Positions 24,789 to 32,142 of a stretch of DNA of 64,000 bases are shown here, piece by piece (within the stretch, counting starts at the first letter, position 1; the number at the start of each line of letters is the position of its first letter). The position numbers and the translations under genes were made by a program. The notes beneath the pieces were generated by a model. It saw only the letters and a list, made by a program, of their open reading frames with translations. It searched no databases and was not told the origin of the DNA. Source of the DNA: Paenibacillus xylanilyticus (GTDB lineage Bacteria; Bacillota; Bacilli; Paenibacillales; Paenibacillaceae); assembly GCF_013359935.1 (NCBI RefSeq), contig NZ_JABMCB010000202.1:186001-250000 (forward strand), given 5' to 3'.

Positions 24789-27251
24789 TCATAGGCAAGC
24801 GGAAAACTTTCCATGTTCCAGTCGAATGCTCTTTTGCAAAGTTCCTTGAGGAGCTCTGAAATCTAAGTCTTCTTCACGGAATACGTACCTGGACGGGTAC
24901 GCCGCATAACTTTTCACGGTCCAGCCATCATGCTCTTCTGTGACGAATCCGTTGACACATTTTAAAATGCCTTCTCCATCCCGATAGAGATACGTCGTAG
25001 TTCCAAACCCCAGCAAATAAGCTACTAATTCTTCACCCATATCCCAGTCATCTCCCGATACATCTGAGAACAAAGCGGAAAACAGCGGATCGTCTGCTCC
25101 CACGAACACCGATTGTCCGAAACGATTACGCGACAACTCCGGCATGTTCAAGTTGGGTGCAGATACACTATACGTCGATGCGGCTTCACCTTGCTCCAGC
25201 CTTCGCGGGGTGGATCTTACGTTCCAGTCATAGCAATGAAAGATTGCCATCGTAGAGCGATAAGCTGCTTCCAGATATTTCGGGTCACCGAGATGTTCAT
25301 ATGCAACAAGTGCCGATGATGCGGCTAACCCGCCCCATAAGGAATGAATCATTGGAGACAGTGCTTCCCACCATCGATCCGGATTCTGCAGCCTATAGTC
25401 GTTGCTGAATCCGATATTCGCCAGAATAAGCTGACCATATTGTGAAGCCTCGTCAATATGCCCAATAAAACATAATGCTGTGCACGTTGGACCAAACCCG
25501 GCATTATCATAAAAGTGCTCTGTAACGGCTCCGCCATAGTGCCGAACACCAATTTCCATTTCCCGACCAAAGCGATCCCATAGCTGTCGTAGTTGATTAT
25601 GTAATTCAGCATATCCTTTGTCTTTTAATGCTTGTAGTAGTTCACGTATGTAAAAAATAAACACACCATTTAGACGCGATTCATCCTTTTCTCGCTGACC
25701 TGAATGGCAATCTGGATCAAGTCGCAAACACATGACTTCGGCGGCCCATTTCAAATACTCGGAAGGAGAATGCAGATGAAGTAGCTCTTCATCCATTTGT
25801 GATAATAGATAAAAAACGTGCGCGATATAATCGAAATCGTAGATACGATAAAAATTACCGTACAACGGTTTCGGACGATACAAATCACCTTCAATGAACC
25901 AGTGCACTTTCATATCCAACACTGCAGCTGCTTCCGCCTTCGCAACCTGCTCGGGAACAGGTGAAGACATCCCATTTTTCATCAATAAGAATGCCAATTT
26001 TCCCAGTGACTCACCTTGGTTAGATAACGGACGGAACGCATGAGGCCGATCCGCAGCCTCCCCACCTTCATAGCTATGTAATGCCAGCCATTCTGCTCGC
26101 TTTTCAAGTAAGTTATGAACAGGTTCAAGGACATTCCAAACCAGCATGTCACGACGTCCGTCCTTGAGTATCAACTCCAGTTTACGTTCTCCCGGTACGT
26201 CAGCAGGTAGGGTTACCATGAACTCCTGTTCAACGACTGGGTTACTAATTTGATTAGAGCCCAAGTCTAGTGACATAGACTTTTCTGAAGGAACCAGTAG
26301 TGTCGAGATATCCTGCTCTTCGATGCCATTCGCGTGTCCAGGCGCACTGTATAGCTTTAACGACCTTATTTCAAGATCCCCAGGCAGACGGACTGAGGCT
26401 GTGAATTGTCCGCCTTCAGGCACAACGGGTGTAAAGCTCCAGTGAGGATGTCCGAGAACCTTGCCTTGGTGGTAGAAATCAGCCAGGTTCTGAAATGACA
26501 CAAATCCGTACTCCCAATTCTCCGATTGACCAGGCTTTAACGATAAAGAGTTGTAAGCGTCATCATATATCCAATCGGTAAGTACCAAATCTTTTAATGA
26601 GGACCCATCCTCCACCAAAGAAAGTCTGTGGTATAACAAGCCGTCCAAAGATGGAGAAACATGTTCTAGAAAGCGATTACAATACCGACAAAGAGAACCT
26701 AATGTGGATGTAATTCCTCTGAGCGTGTAGATTCCGAGATGAGGCCCTACGTTACTACGCCGTACAGCAGCAAACTTGGCAAAGTTCCCACCGATGTGCG
26801 TAAACACGGCGCAGGATTCCTGCATGTTACGGTACACATCTTGCGTTCTAAACATAATATAGGCGAGTGAAAACCAAACATGAAACCCTTGAATTTTAAT
26901 ACTCTCATCCGATTCATTGGTCAGTTTGATACCCCAGCGGAATTGATCGCCTTCGAGCAAATATGAAAACAAGATTTTGACCTGTACGTCTTGGAACTCA
27001 ACGGTAACATGGTGTGTGCTATGTTTCGTAATATTGGGCTCAATCATCGGACTTTGAACAAGCCTGTCATTCAACTGCAAACTCCATTCTCCAAAGAGCT
27101 TATCCTCATCCTCTTGAAATCCAATCTCTCGCAAATAATGAGGATCTACTACCCAATTCATCTCATGGGGATCATCTTTCATCACCAATGACTGAACGGT
27201 ACCACGTTCACCAAACTCGATCATAAATTTTTCATTGCTGAGAATGGTCAT
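24789..27251 (-). CDS. Cytoplasmic glycosidase-like protein, family not recognised
   Basis: This 820-residue protein has no signal peptide. The N-terminal half (about 1-370) is beta-rich, starting MTILSNEKFMIEFGERGTVQ like the sugar-binding beta domain of several glycosidases. The C-terminal half (about 440-800) has repeated helical hairpins with aromatic-rich motifs ('HFYDNAGFGPTC', 'DRWWEALSPMIHSLWGG', 'IFHCYDWNVRS'), suggesting a six-hairpin fold. Its location between the LacI gene and the importer, plus a LacI site at 27283-27294, suggests it degrades the imported oligosaccharide. The ATG at 27251 follows AAAGGGTGAT. Exact enzyme activity unknown. Confidence 0.6.
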   Translation of the reverse strand: MTILSNEKFMIEFGERGTVQSLVMKDDPHEMNWVVDPHYLREIGFQEDEDKLFGEWSLQLNDRLVQSPMIEPNITKHSTHHVTVEFQDVQVKILFSYLLEGDQFRWGIKLTNESDESIKIQGFHVWFSLAYIMFRTQDVYRNMQESCAVFTHIGGNFAKFAAVRRSNVGPHLGIYTLRGITSTLGSLCRYCNRFLEHVSPSLDGLLYHRLSLVEDGSSLKDLVLTDWIYDDAYNSLSLKPGQSENWEYGFVSFQNLADFYHQGKVLGHPHWSFTPVVPEGGQFTASVRLPGDLEIRSLKLYSAPGHANGIEEQDISTLLVPSEKSMSLDLGSNQISNPVVEQEFMVTLPADVPGERKLELILKDGRRDMLVWNVLEPVHNLLEKRAEWLALHSYEGGEAADRPHAFRPLSNQGESLGKLAFLLMKNGMSSPVPEQVAKAEAAAVLDMKVHWFIEGDLYRPKPLYGNFYRIYDFDYIAHVFYLLSQMDEELLHLHSPSEYLKWAAEVMCLRLDPDCHSGQREKDESRLNGVFIFYIRELLQALKDKGYAELHNQLRQLWDRFGREMEIGVRHYGGAVTEHFYDNAGFGPTCTALCFIGHIDEASQYGQLILANIGFSNDYRLQNPDRWWEALSPMIHSLWGGLAASSALVAYEHLGDPKYLEAAYRSTMAIFHCYDWNVRSTPRRLEQGEAASTYSVSAPNLNMPELSRNRFGQSVFVGADDPLFSALFSDVSGDDWDMGEELVAYLLGFGTTTYLYRDGEGILKCVNGFVTEEHDGWTVKSYAAYPSRYVFREEDLDFRAPQGTLQKSIRLEHGKFSACL

Positions 27252-27282
27252 CCAGATCACCCTTTCACCGATCAAAATTAAG

Positions 27283-27294
27283 TTAAACGTTTAA
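27283..27294. promoter_or_regulatory. LacI-type operator upstream of the cytoplasmic glycosidase gene
   Basis: TTAAACGTTTAA is a perfect 12-bp palindrome 32 bases in front of the ATG. It is the best of three related sites in the locus (24665, 27283, 28471) and defines the consensus. Confidence 0.7.
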
Positions 27295-27387
27295 ATTTTA
27301 CTGAATAGAGAAACTTAAATTCCTCTATGATATTGCGAAGCCTACGTGCATTTTATGTATGGAAACTCGCATGCTCCTTTTTAGCTT

Positions 27388-28425
27388 TTAAGCTTCCAGC
27401 ATCCGAACAGAATCGCGCTCAATCAAGCGGCATTCCGGCATGGTTAGGTTTTGAACATCTTCTCCATTGATTAGGCGGTAAAGGGTTTCTATCGCTAAAT
27501 ATCCCATCTCATGAAGCGGTAATCCCATTGTTGTCAGACGTGGGCTCAGGTAATCACTGAATTCCCTATCATCAAAACCAACTATAGAAATATCTTCAGG
27601 AACGCTAAGTCCCTTTTCCTTCGCGGCCTGAAGAACCCCGACGCCCATAACATCGTTCATTGACAGGATTGCAGTGGGTGGATTATCCATGTCGAGTAGC
27701 TCGTTAGCGTACCTATAGCCAGAATCTCTTTCCCAATCCCCCATCTTTATTAAGGAAGGGTCAAACGGCAATTCAAAATCGGTGACTGCCTTGTAATAAC
27801 CGTTTAATCGGCGTCTTGAAGGGATTGAATCCATTAAGCCACTAATAATGGCGATGCGACTGTGCCCCATTCTTACCAAGTATGACATCGCTTCATAGGA
27901 TGCCTGTTCATCATTATACTGAATTGAAATATCATCTTGTGTATATCCGTAGGTGTATATAATTGGCTTACCTTCAACATTGATCAGACCTGTTAAGTCG
28001 CGAGTGTGAACTCCGATGTAGATGATTCCGTCTACCTGTTTACCAAGCAGCTCAGATACAGCATTGGTTGCATATTTACGGTATGCTTCGACGTCTTGAA
28101 AATTGCGGCCAATTCGTTTGTCGAGCCTTAAGTTGACTAGCAGGATATGAAGGTCATGATGGTCTCCAAAGTCGTTTATACCATCGATAATATCCGGAGC
28201 GTTAAATACAGTCACATCCTCCGTAATAACACCAATGGTGTTGGTACGATTACGTTTGAGACTTTTAGCAATCTCGTTCGGTTGATAATTCAATGCTTCG
28301 ATGGCCTCCTGGACCCTTCTGCGCGTTTCGGGACGGACATTACGAGTGCCGTTAAGTACATAGGAGACTGTAGCGATAGAAACATTAGCCCTAAGTGCGA
28401 TGTCCTTTATGCTGGTTTTTCTCAT
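27388..28425 (-). CDS. LacI-family transcriptional regulator
   Basis: This 345-residue regulator has an N-terminal LacI HTH ('TSIKDIALRANVSIATVSYVLNGTRNVRPETR', residues 3-34) with hinge helix 'NEIAKSLKRNRT'. A periplasmic-binding-protein-like sugar sensor follows (residues 60-335; 'AILSMNDVMGVGVLQAAKE', 'ISIVGFDD'). I chose ATG 28425, which follows AGGAG; the longer frame, to 28455, lacks a site. A TAAACGTTTA dyad upstream implies autoregulation. The same site precedes the glycosidase-like and binding-protein genes, so it most likely controls the whole glycan locus. Confidence 0.9.
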   Translation of the reverse strand: MRKTSIKDIALRANVSIATVSYVLNGTRNVRPETRRRVQEAIEALNYQPNEIAKSLKRNRTNTIGVITEDVTVFNAPDIIDGINDFGDHHDLHILLVNLRLDKRIGRNFQDVEAYRKYATNAVSELLGKQVDGIIYIGVHTRDLTGLINVEGKPIIYTYGYTQDDISIQYNDEQASYEAMSYLVRMGHSRIAIISGLMDSIPSRRRLNGYYKAVTDFELPFDPSLIKMGDWERDSGYRYANELLDMDNPPTAILSMNDVMGVGVLQAAKEKGLSVPEDISIVGFDDREFSDYLSPRLTTMGLPLHEMGYLAIETLYRLINGEDVQNLTMPECRLIERDSVRMLEA

Positions 28426-28468
28426 AGGTCTCTCCTGTCTAAGCATACGAACCATCGTTCAGTAGCTG

Positions 28469-28482
28469 TTTAAACGTTTAGA
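28469..28482. promoter_or_regulatory. LacI-type operator upstream of the regulator gene
   Basis: TTTAAACGTTTAGA contains the TAAACGTTTA palindrome (28471-28480), 46 bases before the chosen ATG. It is the third member of the site family in this locus. Confidence 0.6.
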
Positions 28483-28665
28483 TAGAAATTTGATAGTTGA
28501 ATCTTACCTTACAATGACTGATTAAGCAATCGTTATTTTGGATTTTACTTCCACATTTTTTTGCGACTTTAGCTTTGATTATTCCATGACTAATCTCTTC
28601 GTTTATGTAGTAGGTTCTTACACCCAAATATTTACAGTTTTGTTGCGCCTGCTCAACTGGCTAAA

Positions 28666-28712
28666 GCGATAAAAGAAAAAGTCGCTATAATAGCGACTTT
28701 AAAGGACAATAT
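28666..28712. repeat. Fragment of the GTTCTTGTCC element (hairpin part)
   Basis: GCGATAAAAGAAAAAGTCGCTATAATAGCGACTTTAAAGGACAA corresponds to the terminator-like hairpin segment of the full copies (GATAAAATAAAAAAGCCGCTAAAATAGCGACTTCAA). The flanking palindrome is missing. The rest of 28483-28879 shows no gene that I can support. Confidence 0.5.
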
Positions 28713-28879
28713 TTGAAATAATGAATGTGCTTATAACTTTACCCTGGCCTCTTTCTTCTTTGTACCTAATACCGATATAGTCATTTAATAGGTAAGATAA
28801 TTGGTACAAATCCGTCTTTTTCGGCACAACCGCTGCTTCACTTCCGCATGAGTGTGATCTTGTTCTTTCTCCGATCCTT

Positions 28880-29208
28880 TTAAAAAGGCACCTTTAACCC
28901 ACTGGGGAATATCTTTGGATAAAGTTTGAACCTTTCTACCTCCATTACTAATCTAAATTTTGAGGTGTTATCAAAAATAAAAGAGCGATCGGATAACGTT
29001 AATGCTACAGGTAAGTTACCGATCGATCGGTCATATCGTTTTCGGATATCCTCTTCTGGAATATGATGTCCACCATTCCTTACTCGCATTTCTACTCGCT
29101 GGCATCCGGATCAATAACCTCTCCTAACTGATCGTTAAAGTTCCTGGTTAGTGTGCTTTTCCCTGCTCCATTTGTTCCAGCAAAAACAGTCATGACGGGT
29201 TTGCTCAT
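28880..29208 (-). pseudogene. Zeta-toxin-like P-loop protein, internally deleted
   Basis: The frame starts MSKPVMTVFAGTNGAGKSTL with a perfect Walker A (GTNGAGKST), then GEVIDPDA as in zeta-toxin/AAA proteins, and hits a TAG near 29095. In another frame the C-terminal part continues as RVRNGGHHIPEEDIRKRYDR and SIGNLPVALTLSDRSFIFDN, the conserved end of the same family. The whole middle of the ~190-residue protein is gone and the frame is shifted. Its ATG overlaps the TGA of the preceding small gene (ATGA), a layout typical of toxin-antitoxin pairs. Confidence 0.7.
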
Positions 29209-29402
29209 GGGTATTCAATTTCCTTTTTGTTACCATTTTCTTCATATATGATCTCTGTTTTTCTGCCATCCGGATATTCCTTGATCATTTTTTCATTTTC
29301 TTCATATACAATGGGCACACCATTGCTTTTGGCCTCTTGTCTGGCCGAGAATGTTGCTTTTACTAAAATTTCATTCAATTCAGAAATTGACATACGTTTC
29401 AT
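29205..29402 (-). CDS. Small protein preceding the zeta-like gene, probable antitoxin
   Basis: This 65-residue, highly charged protein (MKRMSISELNEILVKATFSA start; EENEKMIKEYPDGRKTEIIY later) starts ATG after a strong AGGAGGGT site. It overlaps the P-loop toxin-like gene by 4 bases. Small size, charge and position match the antitoxin partner often found before zeta-like kinases. It remains intact although the toxin is broken. Assignment is from context only. Confidence 0.55.
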   Translation of the reverse strand: MKRMSISELNEILVKATFSARQEAKSNGVPIVYEENEKMIKEYPDGRKTEIIYEENGNKKEIEYP

Positions 29403-29808
29403 GTGAAGATACCCTCCTTAAATAATTGTACGTAAAAGTTTCACACTATTATGGACGGATCATTTTTCAAGTTTAGCTAAGCCTTTTGCATTCTCAAGAA
29501 ATTTTTCTCACTAATTTGTCCAGACAGCTTTTGTTCAATCAGCTTATTGGCTCCGACTTGGAGCTCCTATCCTTCGATATTTAAATAATAAGCTAGAAAG
29601 CGGACTGTCTGATGCAATTTCCTTTTGTCAGTACGCGCAAAGAGTTATCCAAGTATTGTGGTGCCGTCCAATTTCCCCTTTCTTTATGTATCACAGCTTC
29701 TTAGAAAATTTTAGTGCGCTTTAGGTCAGATGTATATTAAGAAAGTTACAAAGAAAAAACAACTGCAAAATTACACCCTACTTCATACATCACCAGGATT
29801 TAGGTTCC
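29403..29808. other. Gene-free stretch with decayed coding relic
   Basis: On the minus strand, around 29470-29640, residues such as KLHQTVRFLAYYLNIEG, stop, ELQVGANKLIEQKLSGQISE and NFLRMQKA read as the tail of a protein interrupted by stops. The parent family is not recognised. No intact gene or clear control site was seen. Confidence 0.3.
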
Positions 29809-30633
29809 TTATGATCGGGATCGGAACTTGCTCATATCAGGCTTGGGGAGCTTCTCATTTTTATTTAACAAATCAATACTGCTCATCTCTTCTTCGGTCA
29901 ACGTGAAATCAAAAATCGAAATATTCTCCAACAGCCGGGTTGCATTAAATGATTTGGGAATAGTCACAAAACCACTCTGTATATCCCAACGCAGGATGAC
30001 CTGTGCTACCGTTTTGCCGTGTTTACTTGCGATACTCTCCAGCGTTTCATTGCCAGACAGCTGACCCTTCATCAATGGGGACCAGGCTTCCATCTGAATT
30101 TGATGCTGTTTGCAGAAAACTCTTAATTCCATATGAGTCAAATTAGGATGGAATTCGATTTGATTGACCATGGGAACAACTTCCGCCACAGACAATAGAC
30201 CTTCCAGATCATTGATTTGAAAATTGCTTACGCCGATGGCTCTGACTCTTTTTTGTCTGTACAGATGCTCTAGCGCTCTCCAAGTATCAAGGGACTTCCC
30301 CTCGACCGGCCAATGAATCAAGTATAAATCCAAATAGTCCAATTGCAACTTCTCCATGCTGGATTCGAATGCATGCAGCGTCGAGTCGTACCCTTGGTCC
30401 CCGTTAGCCACTTTTGTGGTTATGAACATATCTTCTCTTGGAATTCCTGACTCAGCTACAGCCCTGCCCACCTGTGTCTCATTTTCATAAGCCGATGCTG
30501 TGTCAATACTCCTGTAACCCATTTCCAAAGCCTGTTTAATAGCTTCCGTAGCATCATCACGTTCGGGCGTCCAGACGCCAAGTCCGATCCATGGCATCTG
30601 CACTCCATTCCTGAGTTGGGTATAGTGACGGTT
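29809..30633 (-). CDS. Aldo/keto reductase
   Basis: This 274-residue NADPH-dependent TIM-barrel reductase has the catalytic Asp/Tyr in 'SIDTASAYENE' (near residues 40-50), Lys in 'FITTKV', His in 'LYLIHWPVEGKSL', the loop 'VRAIGVSNFQ', and the coenzyme site 'VTIPKSFNATRLLENI'. It belongs to the AKR5-like group (2,5-diketo-gluconate/YvgN type), active on aldehydes and methylglyoxal. I chose ATG 30633, which lies 8 bases after AGGAGGG; the longer frame, to 30681, would run through a terminator-like hairpin at 30667-30694. Single-gene unit. Confidence 0.88.
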   Translation of the reverse strand, partial: NRHYTQLRNGVQMPWIGLGVWTPERDDATEAIKQALEMGYRSIDTASAYENETQVGRAVAESGIPREDMFITTKVANGDQGYDSTLHAFESSMEKLQLDYLDLYLIHWPVEGKSLDTWRALEHLYRQKRVRAIGVSNFQINDLEGLLSVAEVVPMVNQIEFHPNLTHMELRVFCKQHQIQMEAWSPLMKGQLSGNETLESIASKHGKTVAQVILRWDIQSGFVTIPKSFNATRLLENISIFDFTLTEEEMSSIDLLNKNEKLPKPDMSKFRSRS

Positions 30634-30666
30634 CATAGATATATCCCTCCTGAATATTTCTAAAAA

Positions 30667-30694
30667 ACCTCCTGGATCCAAAATCCAAGAGGTT
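30667..30694 (-). terminator. Terminator-like hairpin in the leader of the aldo/keto reductase gene
   Basis: On the minus strand AACCTCTTGGAT pairs with ATCCAGGAGGTT across a 4-base loop (one mismatch), followed directly by TTTTTTA. It lies 34 bases upstream of the gene's ATG and 20-odd bases after a good promoter. So it is either an attenuator in the leader, a 5' stabilising stem, or the end of a lost upstream gene. Confidence 0.6.
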
Positions 30695-30716
30695 ATTGTA
30701 ATGATACATATTAATA

Positions 30717-30746
30717 ATTATATCGTGTCTGATGATTCTAGTCCAA
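30717..30746 (-). promoter_or_regulatory. SigA-type promoter for the aldo/keto reductase gene
   Basis: On the minus strand TTGGAC (30746-30741) and TATAAT (30722-30717) are separated by 18 bases. The expected start point near 30710 leaves a leader of about 77 bases that contains the terminator-like hairpin. Confidence 0.5.
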
Positions 30747-30820
30747 GTCTGAACCATTGGATGCAATGACTTTCTTGTAAAAGCCAAAGTTTTTCTTTCT
30801 TATTCTTCTTATCCTACGTT

Positions 30821-30845
30821 AACTTGCCCGTTAATTTGATATTAG
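30821..30845. repeat. Left-end fragment of the CCCGTTAG repeat
   Basis: AACTTGCCCGTTAATTTGATA matches the left end of the short elements. No hairpin or right end follows. About 40 bases on, ACTGCCCCTC and GAGGGGACAGT (30883-30910) form a separate hairpin. The rest of 30846-31162 holds no gene I can support; TCCAATAT-N6-ATATTGGA near 30958-30979 is a further unexplained dyad. Confidence 0.4.
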
Positions 30846-31162
30846 CGTATATAAATCAAGTCAGTATCAATCACATAATCAGACTGCCCCTCCCACGCTG
30901 AGGGGACAGTCGTTGATAGTGAAGATCCTATATAATCATCAGTAAAGTCCAATATGATAGTATATTGGATTGTGCTACTTTTGGTATGATCTTCTTAATC
31001 GTTTGAAGTTCAATCTTGCACTGTTCTCTCATAGTTCACTACCACAGTGGTGTCTATACTGATCAACAGCTTACGTTCTTTTTATCATTCTATTGTTTAA
31101 AACGAGCATTAGTTCATCCGATTGTCGATTGAGCGATGATACCTAAATATTGTGCGCTCTCT

Positions 31163-31375
31163 TTAGGCTTCCGTCTCCTGCGTTGCACGATCAACCTCAA
31201 TCAGACCGAATGTCATGCTATATCCTGTCTGCCACTCGAAGTTATCAAACGTGGTCCAATGTAAATAACCTCTGACATCGATTCCGTCGTTGAGACATGA
31301 TTGAAGCCCCTTCAGGTCCGAACACTTCTCTCGTGTAATTTTGAAGTCCGGAAAAATCGTCACTTTCCCTAACAA
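31163..31375 (-). pseudogene. GH1 beta-glucosidase, C-terminal fragment
   Basis: The 70-residue frame includes 'GIDVRGYLHWTTFDNFEWQTGYSMTFGLIEVDR', which is the C-terminal aglycone/glycone-site segment of family 1 glycosidases (the conserved WSLLDNFEW block). The preceding 400 residues, including both catalytic glutamates, are absent. It is a relic rather than a functional gene. Confidence 0.75.
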
Positions 31376-31404
31376 ATACTCCTCTAGTTATGATTTATGA
31401 TGTC

Positions 31405-31518
31405 TTAGTTTAATTCCGTGAGGCTCATCAATTCCATCATTTTCTCGCTAACGAACTCTAAAACTTCCGAATCCTTCGGTTCGTTACCAAAAATATGGCG
31501 ACAAGCTTGAACAAAAGT
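31405..31518 (-). pseudogene. Gene fragment cut off by a repeat
   Basis: An open minus-strand frame reads TFVQACRHIFGNEPKDSEV and LEFVSEKMMELMSLTELN before its TAA at 31405-31407. It looks like the C terminus of a real protein, possibly a regulator, but I cannot name the family. The upstream part runs directly into the CCCGTTAG short element at 31510. Confidence 0.35.
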
Positions 31519-31572
31519 TGCTGATTACATGGATCAGCTTTTTGATATTATTGAGCTATCTGCTAATGTAGC
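31510..31572. repeat. CCCGTTAG short element, partial copy F
   Basis: AACAAAAGTTGCTGATTACATGGATCAGCTTTTTGATATTATTGAGCTATC matches the hairpin core and the TTATTGAGCTATC segment of intact copies. Both CCCGTTAG ends are missing or mutated. It abuts the fragment at 31405-31518. Confidence 0.5.
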
Positions 31573-31653
31573 ATACCCTTTTCTCTGGTTTTTTCTGTCG
31601 ATAGAAAATGCCCGTAAAAAGATTGATTTATCACTATCTGTAAAATCGTAAAC

Positions 31654-31971
31654 TTATTCACTATTGTGCAAGACAAAGAAACCTACAGGTTCTTCTCCTA
31701 ATAGAAAAACAACAGGTACACAATCTTCATTTCGGAAGAAATCAAGAGCTTTACTGGGCAAAAACACAAAGTCCATTTGCGATTCATTCAAAGTATACTC
31801 TCTAACTTTTGATTCCCATTCGGGATTCATCTTTCTATTTAATTGCCCCTGTCCCTCGACAATTGTATATCGAAGAAATCCAGCATATAATCGCTCTTTC
31901 GGGAGAAATCTTCCTGTAATGCCCAGCATGTTGAAAATCGGAGAAATGAATTGTACGTCGGCAAAATTCAA
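31654..31971 (-). pseudogene. Chimeric frame: unknown fragment joined to a GNAT N-terminal part
   Basis: The 105-residue frame begins MNFADVQFISPIFNMLGITG, which looks like the end of one protein. From about residue 45 it resembles a GNAT acetyltransferase N-terminal half ('MDFVFLPSKALDFFRNEDCV', 'LLGEEPVGFFVLHN') that stops before the acetyl-CoA loop. Between the two lies TGTCCCTCGACA (31850-31861), the terminal motif of the GTTCTTGTCC element, which suggests a rearrangement scar. Probably not a functional gene. Confidence 0.45.
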
Positions 31972-31974
31972 ATG

Positions 31975-32107
31975 CTCCGCATTGCACAGCTAGATATAAA
32001 GAATGTCTAAGCCTCTTCGAGCCACGTTTCGTTATTCGTGTGCTTGTCGCCGTAAACTTCCCTGAACTAAAAATTCCAGGACCAAGACCTGCAAACGCCT
32101 CGAGTTG
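31975..32107 (-). mobile_element. IS110-family transposase remnant
   Basis: A minus-strand frame reads QLEAFAGLGPGIFSSGKFTA and TSTRITKRGSKRLRHSLYLA. This is the C-terminal transposase_20 block of IS110/IS116/IS902 enzymes (helix-hairpin region, 'ITKRGSxxLR'). Nothing of the N-terminal DEDD catalytic domain or of the element ends is visible. It is a decayed fragment of about 45 codons. Confidence 0.7.
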
Positions 32108-32142
32108 CTAGCAGAATCCAGTCCTTTCGCCCCTGTTTTGGT

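Noticed and set aside
30667..30694. T-box or known riboswitch in the aldo/keto reductase leader
   Set aside because: The leader after the predicted start point is too short, and no T-box sequence or other aptamer core was seen. Only the terminator-like stem is supported.
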